Shown here one piece after another: positions 1 through 5,547 of a stretch of DNA of 12,219 nucleotides (positions within the stretch are counted from its first letter, which is position 1; every line of letters starts with the position of its first letter). The DNA is taken from contig JANRKG010000076.1 in NCBI GenBank assembly GCA_033763635.1, forward strand, positions 1 through 12,219. Direction: 5' to 3'. Below the pieces are notes generated by a model that saw nothing but the letters and a program-made list of their open reading frames with translations, was not told the origin of the DNA and ran no database searches. Source of the stretch: JANRKG01 sp033763635. GTDB taxonomy: Bacteria > Cyanobacteriota > Cyanobacteriia > GCF-001939115. Made by a program: the position numbers and the translations under genes.

Positions 1-1
1 G

Positions 2-595
2 ACGGGCTGGAAGTTGCGAGTACTGACCCAGTTCTATCGCACCCCAGGGCGAGCGGTGAAAGACTTCTGGGGTTTAGACGATCGGAGCTTGTTACTGGTT
101 GCGGATGCCCGGGGCGGCAATATCCTCAATTTCAGTGTCGGAGATGCCTTCTATGAGTTGATGCCCCGGACCTTCTGGATTGAGCTACAAACTCGCTACG
201 GCAACCAGTTTTTTGTGCGAGAGAATGGGGAAGACCAGGCGATTTTACAGGCGATCGAGTCTGTCGAGGGTTGTTTGCGTCGGGGGGGATGCCAGGTGGT
301 TCCGGGACTACCGCGAGAACAATGGATTCTCACCCTCGTAACTTCCGTGGTTGGTGGGGTCATCTGCGGGTTTGCTGCTCAACCTCGCAAACCGGGCCAA
401 GTTTTTGCATGGCAGTGGGCACTGATTTTTTCACCCCTGTGGGCTATTTTATTTATTGCCTTTGGCATTGCCCCGGTCATCACCCGAACCAGCGAGTGGT
501 TGCCCCTGTTCCGGAATGTCGTTGGCTTCCTGCTGGGGGGATTGGTTGCCTATCTGTCACCGATGTTTAGTCAGTCTTCTCCATCGGAAACCTAG
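2..595 (+). CDS. Conserved hypothetical membrane protein, 5' end cut by window edge
   Basis: The reading frame is open to the left edge (codons for T-G-W-K precede a TTG at 14), so this is most likely the 3' part of a longer gene; a TTG start at 14 would give 193 aa but has no clear ribosome binding site. Counting from that TTG, residues 1-100 are soluble, with a mixed composition and no motif I recognise. Three hydrophobic segments follow, at about 104-122, 133-157 and 163-184, and then a short polar tail. It therefore looks like a cytoplasmic or lumenal domain anchored by a three-helix C-terminal membrane unit. The family and function are not recognised. The gene lies about 110 bases upstream of the precorrin methylmutase on the same strand, but a hairpin lies between them, so co-transcription is not certain. 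Confidence 0.7.
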   Translation, partial: TGWKLRVLTQFYRTPGRAVKDFWGLDDRSLLLVADARGGNILNFSVGDAFYELMPRTFWIELQTRYGNQFFVRENGEDQAILQAIESVEGCLRRGGCQVVPGLPREQWILTLVTSVVGGVICGFAAQPRKPGQVFAWQWALIFSPLWAILFIAFGIAPVITRTSEWLPLFRNVVGFLLGGLVAYLSPMFSQSSPSET

Positions 596-605
596 TAGAG
601 GGAAA

Positions 606-649
606 CAGAAGGTAGAAGGGTAAAGGAAGCATTTCCCTTCTGCCTTCCG
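606..649. terminator. Intergenic hairpin, possible terminator or dispersed palindrome
   Basis: The arms at 608-620 (GAAGGTAGAAGGG) and 635-647 (CCCTTCTGCCTTC) pair over 13 positions, with one G-T wobble and a 14-base loop; one more C-G pair forms outside a mismatch. It sits just after the stop of the left-edge membrane protein gene and is followed by TTTAAT rather than a true T-run. It could end transcription of that gene. The purine-rich arm also looks like the short palindromes scattered between genes in filamentous cyanobacteria, which is an inference from composition only. Confidence 0.45.
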
Positions 650-705
650 CTTTAATCATTCCCTCAACCTGATAAGCTAAAGGCTACTGAATCGTCCTCA
701 TATTT

Positions 706-1335
706 ATGGAATGGCACATCACGGATGCCCAAAGTCTGGGAATGATCGACCGTGAGATTGGTGATCATAGCTTTTCTCCAGCAGAGTACGAGATTGTCCG
801 TCGGGTCATCTACGCAACCGCTGATTTTGATTACTTGTCACTCATCAAGTTTTCAGACCAGGCGCTGCAAGCAGGGGCAGCAGCCCTGGCTGCGCGTGCA
901 ACGATTATTGTGGATGTCCCGATGGTACAGGTGGGGATTACTCCCGACATCCAAAACACCTTTTCCAATCCGGTGTATTGCAGCATGGATGCCCTGACCC
1001 GTCCTCAGAAGGAGAAGACCCGTGCCGCCTGGGGAATGGAAACCTTGGCCCAACGCTACCCAGAAGGGATTTTTGTGGTGGGTCAATCCCAAACCGCGCT
1101 GTCTGCCCTGGTGGAATTGATTGAAGCAGAAGTTGTGCGACCTGCCCTCGTGATTGGCACCCCTGCCGGATTTATTGATGTGGATGTTGCCAAAGGACGA
1201 CTTCAAGATTCACTAGTGCCCCATATTCGCGTGGAGGGGCGCAAAGGAAGTGCAGTGGTTGCAGCAGCGATCATGAGCGGCCTGGTGGATCTGGCGTGGC
1301 AAGCCTACGGTAAAGAAGGCAATGTAATTGGGTAG
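706..1335 (+). CDS. cobH: Precorrin-8X methylmutase (precorrin isomerase) family protein, CobH/CbiC
   Basis: CobH/CbiC enzymes move a methyl group from C-11 to C-12 of precorrin-8X (or the cobalt form) to give hydrogenobyrinate or cobyrinate, in the corrin part of cobalamin synthesis; they act in the cytoplasm. At 209 aa the product has the usual length. Family landmarks are visible: the segment RRVIYATADFDY (32-43), FSDQAL followed by a Gly/Ala-rich stretch, IIVDVPMV (67-74), VVGQSQTAL (123-131), VIGTPAGF (149-156) and GRKGSAVVAAA near the C-terminus. At the place where characterised CobH and CbiC carry the catalytic His (RxVH or VIHTTADFDY), this protein has Tyr36 (codon TAC, 811-813). Either the enzyme works differently or this is a non-canonical paralogue; from memory, cyanobacteria often carry two precorrin isomerase genes. 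The ATG at 706 has no Shine-Dalgarno sequence. Family assignment is strong, but catalytic activity is uncertain. Confidence 0.88.
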   Translation: MEWHITDAQSLGMIDREIGDHSFSPAEYEIVRRVIYATADFDYLSLIKFSDQALQAGAAALAARATIIVDVPMVQVGITPDIQNTFSNPVYCSMDALTRPQKEKTRAAWGMETLAQRYPEGIFVVGQSQTALSALVELIEAEVVRPALVIGTPAGFIDVDVAKGRLQDSLVPHIRVEGRKGSAVVAAAIMSGLVDLAWQAYGKEGNVIG

Positions 1336-2154
1336 TTAGTTGTTGCGGCGGCGTTTTCTAGGGAGCGGGGTTGGTTCTTCGTCCTCCTCAAAATCGTCGT
1401 CCTGAAAATCGTCTTCTTCTCGAAAGTCAGCTTCGTCCCGAAAATCGTAGTCATCCCGGAAGCGATCTTTTTTGCGAGAGGATTTTTTAGAAGGTCTGCG
1501 GGGTTCCTGGTAGTCCCTGAGTTTGCGGCTCACCTCCGTAAAGGCATCCCGCTGCACATAGGGATAGTCACTCACCCAAATATTGCGACTGGGAATGAAA
1601 ATGTCTGTGTTCATCACGATCGTTTCCAGGTCCGGCTCGTAGGAGAGAACCAGCATCTCGGCAACCTGACCCGGTGCAACGCCCTGATGACTGCGCTTCA
1701 GGGGAACCTGGATTTCCAATTCAAAGCCCGTTTCATCCCCAACGACCAGATTTAAGCGTCGTTCCCGGTTCTCAACGATCACCAGTTGTCCCTTGTTGTT
1801 GACTGTTTCCTCCTGACCGATCACCGCATCGGAAGGATAGGCATCCAGCACCTTTCCCCGCCAGAAGCCACTGTAGGGATACTTGCGAGTCTTAGAATTC
1901 CGCAGGCTAGCCCACAGGACGGGTGCCCAGAGCCAGTAAAGAAAAACAGGAATTTCGATAATGACAAGAAACCCAGACCCCGCCTCTCCCAAAATCGGGC
2001 GCAGGATGAAAAAGACCCCAACCAGGGCTGCGATCGAAAAGAGCAATCGCTTGAGAAAATCAGGAAATTTGCCCCAGTAAAAGCGATACTGGGCACCTGT
2101 CGCCGCCAGGGGAATGAGTTGTTCGAACTTTTTGCGGGTCAGCGGAATGAGCAT
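1336..2154 (-). CDS. Conserved cyanobacterial-type membrane protein with charged C-terminal tail
   Basis: The 272-aa product is read from the ATG at 2154, giving MLIPLTRKKFEQLIP, which I take as the native N-terminus. A GTG at 2202 would add 16 residues of weak character. After a soluble N-terminus, two membrane helices lie at about 36-55 and 62-84, with only a few residues between them (a hairpin). A predicted beta-rich soluble domain follows at about 95-205. Residues 215-272 are a low-complexity tail: a basic patch (KKSSRKKDR), then four DF[R/Q/E][D/E] repeats in a very acidic run, ending in RKRRRNN. The function is not recognised. It lies 76 bases downstream of dapB on the same strand and may share its transcript. 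Its TAA stop touches the TAG of the facing cobH gene with no intervening base, so neither gene has room for its own terminator outside the other. Confidence 0.82.
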   Translation of the reverse strand: MLIPLTRKKFEQLIPLAATGAQYRFYWGKFPDFLKRLLFSIAALVGVFFILRPILGEAGSGFLVIIEIPVFLYWLWAPVLWASLRNSKTRKYPYSGFWRGKVLDAYPSDAVIGQEETVNNKGQLVIVENRERRLNLVVGDETGFELEIQVPLKRSHQGVAPGQVAEMLVLSYEPDLETIVMNTDIFIPSRNIWVSDYPYVQRDAFTEVSRKLRDYQEPRRPSKKSSRKKDRFRDDYDFRDEADFREEDDFQDDDFEEDEEPTPLPRKRRRNN

Positions 2155-2230
2155 AGGCTTCAGTTGCCCCTTGAGAAGGAAGGTTGGAGGGATCGGAGGC
2201 ACAGGGAGGCCAAATCATTTCCATTGTGCC

Positions 2231-3058
2231 CTACAGAATCTTCTCCAGACCATAGACCAGAGCTTTGAGGGTTAGCACCTTACGAATGGCAAGCAGCACC
2301 CCCGGCATGTAACAGGCCCGATCGCTCGTATCATGGCGCAGGGTGTAAATCTGACCAGGGGCACCGAAAATCACTTCCTGGTGGGCAATCAGCCCTGGAA
2401 GACGGATGCTGTGAATCCGAACCCCTTCATCTGCGGTACAGCCCCGTGCCCCCGTGATCTTTTCTGTTTCCTGAACGAGAGGTGGGTTATAGGTTTTGCC
2501 CAGTTCTCCTAACATCTGGGCCGTTTGAATCGCTGTACCACTGGGCGCATCCGCCTTCTGATTGTGGTGAAGTTCGATAATTTCAACGTGCTCAAAATAC
2601 TGGGAAGCCCGCACGGCTGCTTCTTGCAACAACACCATACCGATCGAGAAATTAGGAACGATCAAACATCCGGTACTGGCCTTATCGGCAAAGTCTGCCA
2701 GGTCTTGAATTTGCTGAACGCTCAGGCCAGTCGTCCCAATCACAGGCCGGACTCCATAGGCGATCGCCGATCTCACATTCTCGTAAACCGATGTGGGATG
2801 GGTAAAATCCACCATGACCCCAGGCTGCCGTTCCTGAGAGGTAAGGGCCAGCATAGGTTCAAAGTCATTGGTGATGGGAACTTCCAGGGTGCCGCATCCT
2901 GCGAGTTCTCCCGCATCCTGACCGATAACCTCTGGGTTGCGATCGACGGCCCCGACCAGATTCATATCCTCGGCCTGGGCCACTGCTTTGATAACTTCGC
3001 GGCCCATCTTGCCCGCCGCACCGTTGACTAATACAGGAATGGGAGATTGACTTGCCAT
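2231..3058 (-). CDS. dapB: 4-hydroxy-tetrahydrodipicolinate reductase
   Basis: DapB reduces 4-hydroxy-tetrahydrodipicolinate to tetrahydrodipicolinate with NAD(P)H in the cytoplasm, in the diaminopimelate/lysine pathway that also feeds peptidoglycan. The 275-aa product shows the full signature: a Rossmann glycine motif NGAAGKMG (12-19), VDFTHP at 83-88, the GTTG turn (108-111), and the substrate-binding and catalytic block ELHHNQKADAPSGTA (162-176), with His164 and Lys168 matching the catalytic pair of the E. coli enzyme. The C-terminal end (SDRACYMPGVLLAIR...) fits the tetramerisation and dinucleotide-domain closure seen in the family. The ATG at 3058 gives a standard length. Upstream lies an NtcA-type promoter sequence, so nitrogen control is possible. 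The gene is complete and nothing suggests decay. Confidence 0.97.
   Translation of the reverse strand: MASQSPIPVLVNGAAGKMGREVIKAVAQAEDMNLVGAVDRNPEVIGQDAGELAGCGTLEVPITNDFEPMLALTSQERQPGVMVDFTHPTSVYENVRSAIAYGVRPVIGTTGLSVQQIQDLADFADKASTGCLIVPNFSIGMVLLQEAAVRASQYFEHVEIIELHHNQKADAPSGTAIQTAQMLGELGKTYNPPLVQETEKITGARGCTADEGVRIHSIRLPGLIAHQEVIFGAPGQIYTLRHDTSDRACYMPGVLLAIRKVLTLKALVYGLEKIL
2760..2767. repeat. HIP1 octamer (GCGATCGC)
   Basis: This is an intact HIP1 palindrome inside dapB. HIP1 is a highly iterated sequence typical of many cyanobacterial genomes and supports the cyanobacterial origin of the window. Many seven-base partial matches (CGATCGC or GCGATCG) are spread over nearly every gene. Confidence 0.9.
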
Positions 3059-3113
3059 AATTGAGGGAAATGCTGGAACTTACGACTCTAAAAATTGACC
3101 TGACTGGACTGGG

Positions 3114-3153
3114 AGAATAGTGTAACAGTCTTTATCCTGGTATAGGCGTGTAC
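3114..3153 (-). promoter_or_regulatory. Candidate NtcA-activated promoter for dapB
   Basis: Read on the minus strand, 3153 to 3140 is GTA-CACGCCTA-TAC, a perfect match to the NtcA consensus GTAN8TAC. Exactly 20 bases further on is TATTCT (3119-3114), which fits the TAN3T -10 box; the published class II layout is GTAN8TAC-N20-24-TAN3T. The predicted transcript start, near 3107, leaves a leader of about 50 bases before the dapB ATG. In the plus direction no TAN3T lies at that distance, so the arrangement points at dapB. The box alone would turn up by chance about three times in a window this size; the box plus a correctly placed -10 in an intergenic region is less likely by chance. Confidence 0.5.
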
Positions 3154-3218
3154 ATCCCATCTCTCCAGTGTCATCAGGAGGGTTTGAAAACTAAATTGCT
3201 ATCATTGTCATTCCCATT

Positions 3219-5540
3219 GTGGGGCAAATTCGGTCAATCCTGTCTGTTGTGTTGGTGGACTTCTTGCGACGCTTCAAACTGATGAGTCTGGAAGGGCAGG
3301 GGGGACGTGCCATTCACCCCTTGCTTCAATCTGTTGCGCTGACGAGTACGATCGTCACAGCACTGGTTATGGGCGGTCAGCAGGTCGGGTTTCTGCAACG
3401 GTGGGAAGTGGCATTTTATGACCAGATGGTGCGGCTTCGACCGAATTCTCCTCCCGATTCCCGCTTGCTCATTGTGGCAGTCACCGAAAAGGATTTGGCC
3501 CGCTATACCTTTCCGATCCCCGATCGGGTTCTGGCTCAAGCCCTCCAATCTCTACAACGTCATAGCCCTCGTGTTATTGGGTTAGACCTTTTTCGCAACT
3601 TCCCGAAAGAGCCAGGTTCGTCAGAACTGAATCGCCAACTGCAACCATCAAACCTGATTGCGATTTACAAATTAGGAACCACAGACATCCCTCAAGGCAT
3701 CAGCCAACCTCCCGGAGTTCCCGCCGATCGCACAGGATTTAACGATGTGGTGACAGATTTTGATGGAGTCCTTCGGCGCAATCTACTGTTTGCCTTTAAG
3801 GATGAAGAGACCCTTCCTTCCTTTGCCGTTCAGTTAGCCATGAAGTATTTGGCGAAGGACGGGCTGAAACCGGAGGTGATCACGGGAGGCACCGCCGATC
3901 GCATTGCCTGGGGGAAAGCAATCTTTGCCCCCCTGGAAACTACGTCTGGAGGGTATCAACAGGTCGATGCAGCGGGATACCAGATCTTGCTTAACTACCG
4001 CACTTCCCAGCCGATCGCACCCATTGTCACCCTGCAAGATGTTCTGGAAAACCGGGTTCCAGATGCCCTCCTTCGGGATCGTATTGTCTTGATTGGCACG
4101 ATCGCCCCTACGGTGCGAGACCTATTTTTCACCCCTTACAGTGCCACGATCAAGGATGATCCCAAAATGCCAGGGGTGTTAATCCACGCTCAGATGCTCA
4201 GCCAGATTCTGGATTCTGTCATGGGCACGCGCCCCCTCATTCATTTCTGGCCCGATTGGGCGGAAGTTCTGTGGCTGTGGGGATGGGCGATCAGTGGGGG
4301 GCTTCTGGCATGGCGCTTGCACCATCCCCTGACATTAGGACTGACCATGATGGCAGGGGTGGGGGGACTGCTGGGAATTGGGTTTAGCCTGTTTGTCGCA
4401 GCGATCTGGGTGCCCCTGGCGGCTCCAGGGGTGGCCCTGGTCCTGAGTGTTGCTGGGACTCTGGCGTACCGCACCTATGAGATGCAACAAGAACGGCGGG
4501 CGATCAGCCTTCAGGCCCAAACCCAGGAACGGACGATCGCCCTTCTGCAAACCCTGCTGAGCGACCAGACCCGTCCCATGACAGATATCACCCGCCCCAA
4601 CGATCTGACGGCCCTTCCCCCAGAACTAATTTTGGCAGGGGAAACAGAGAACTGGAATACACAGACCGATATCCCTACCCGTCCAATGGATCAGGCCCGT
4701 GCTCCCTTTTTGCTGGCTCAACGCTATAAACTGCTCAAAGTTTTAGGATCAGGTGGCTTTGGATTGACGTATCTCGCAGAAGATACCCAACGACCGGGAT
4801 ATCCTACTTGTGTCGTGAAACATCTCCTTCCAGCCCGCAGTGATACCCGTTTTCTGCAAACGGCCCGTCGCTTGTTTCGCACAGAGGCAGAAATCCTGGA
4901 GAAGTTGGGGAGCCATGACCAGATTCCCCAATTGCTGGCCTCTTTCGAGGAGAACGATCGCTTTTATCTCGTACAGGAGTTTATTGAAGGAACCTCTCTG
5001 GCAGATGAGTTACTTGAAAATCATCCCTGGCCTGAAGCGCGAGTGATTCTTCTCCTGAAAGATGTTCTGGAGGTTTTGTCCTTCGTTCATAGCTACCATG
5101 TCATTCACCGGGACATCAAACCCAGTAATTTAATTCAACGAAAACGAGATGGGAAATTGGTCTTGATTGACTTTGGAGCGGTGAAACAGATGCACCCCCA
5201 GATGGCCTCTGGGCAGACGGGAGACACGGTTGCGATCGGGACGAGAGGCTACGCCCCTCCCGAACAACTGGCAGGGCACCCCGGACTCAATAGCGATCTT
5301 TATTCGTTAGGCATGATTGCAATTCAAGCGCTCACGGGGGTGTCTCCCCAACAATTGATCCCCAATACGGAGTCTGGGGATGTGCAGTGGCGGCATCTGG
5401 TGACGGTGGATGAGCAACTGGCAACGATTCTCGATCGCATGGTCCGCTATTACTTTACCGATCGTTATGGCTCGGCGATCGCTGTCCTACAAGATCTGGC
5501 TCCCTTCGTGCATCGCAATCTGGAATCAGGAAGGAGCTAA
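3219..5540 (+). CDS. CHASE2 sensor Ser/Thr protein kinase
   Basis: This is a membrane receptor kinase of 773 aa. A first membrane helix lies at about 37-56. The extracytoplasmic CHASE2 domain spans about 60-335, with hallmarks LLIVAVTEKDLARY (83-96), VIGLDLF, VTDFDGVLRRNLL and IVLIGT...DLFFTPYS. Three membrane helices follow at about 346-366, 369-394 and 396-418, then a Thr/Pro/Gln-rich linker (421-500) and a Hanks-type kinase at about 503-765. The kinase looks active: P-loop GSGGFG (510-515), Lys534 in CVVK, HRDIKPSN (630-637), DFG (651-653) and the APPEQ motif (679-683). It probably phosphorylates Ser/Thr on cytoplasmic targets in response to a signal at CHASE2; both ligand and targets are unknown. 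The start chosen is GTG at 3219, as an in-frame stop lies at 3192; ATG at 3282 (residue 22) is an alternative. No good ribosome binding site supports either. A paralogous CHASE2 gene follows 7 bases after its stop. Confidence 0.93.
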   Translation: MGQIRSILSVVLVDFLRRFKLMSLEGQGGRAIHPLLQSVALTSTIVTALVMGGQQVGFLQRWEVAFYDQMVRLRPNSPPDSRLLIVAVTEKDLARYTFPIPDRVLAQALQSLQRHSPRVIGLDLFRNFPKEPGSSELNRQLQPSNLIAIYKLGTTDIPQGISQPPGVPADRTGFNDVVTDFDGVLRRNLLFAFKDEETLPSFAVQLAMKYLAKDGLKPEVITGGTADRIAWGKAIFAPLETTSGGYQQVDAAGYQILLNYRTSQPIAPIVTLQDVLENRVPDALLRDRIVLIGTIAPTVRDLFFTPYSATIKDDPKMPGVLIHAQMLSQILDSVMGTRPLIHFWPDWAEVLWLWGWAISGGLLAWRLHHPLTLGLTMMAGVGGLLGIGFSLFVAAIWVPLAAPGVALVLSVAGTLAYRTYEMQQERRAISLQAQTQERTIALLQTLLSDQTRPMTDITRPNDLTALPPELILAGETENWNTQTDIPTRPMDQARAPFLLAQRYKLLKVLGSGGFGLTYLAEDTQRPGYPTCVVKHLLPARSDTRFLQTARRLFRTEAEILEKLGSHDQIPQLLASFEENDRFYLVQEFIEGTSLADELLENHPWPEARVILLLKDVLEVLSFVHSYHVIHRDIKPSNLIQRKRDGKLVLIDFGAVKQMHPQMASGQTGDTVAIGTRGYAPPEQLAGHPGLNSDLYSLGMIAIQALTGVSPQQLIPNTESGDVQWRHLVTVDEQLATILDRMVRYYFTDRYGSAIAVLQDLAPFVHRNLESGRS
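5475..5482. repeat. HIP1 octamer (GCGATCGC)
   Basis: A second intact HIP1 palindrome, near the 3' end of the CHASE2 kinase gene. Two exact copies in 12.2 kb are about ten times the number expected from base composition near 50 percent. Confidence 0.9.
5531..5536 (+). promoter_or_regulatory. Ribosome binding site for the CHASE2-GGDEF-EAL gene
   Basis: AAGGAG lies in the last codons of the kinase gene, 11 bases before ATG 5548. It decides the start: the frame is open upstream to about 5410, but that part lies inside the kinase coding sequence, while ATG 5548 comes just after the kinase stop (5538-5540) and gives a normal CHASE2 N-terminus. Confidence 0.6.
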
Positions 5541-5547
5541 CAGCGAG

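Noticed and set aside
3176..3279. AGGAGG at 3176 followed by a TTG-started frame of about 30 codons upstream of the CHASE2 kinase
   Set aside because: The spacing to TTG is short, the product (Leu/Cys/Trp-rich) looks random, and most of it overlaps the kinase start in another frame.
5410..5547. N-terminal extension of the CHASE2-GGDEF-EAL protein by 46 residues
   Set aside because: It lies inside the kinase coding sequence; ATG 5548 follows the kinase stop, has AAGGAG upstream and gives a normal CHASE2 N-terminus.
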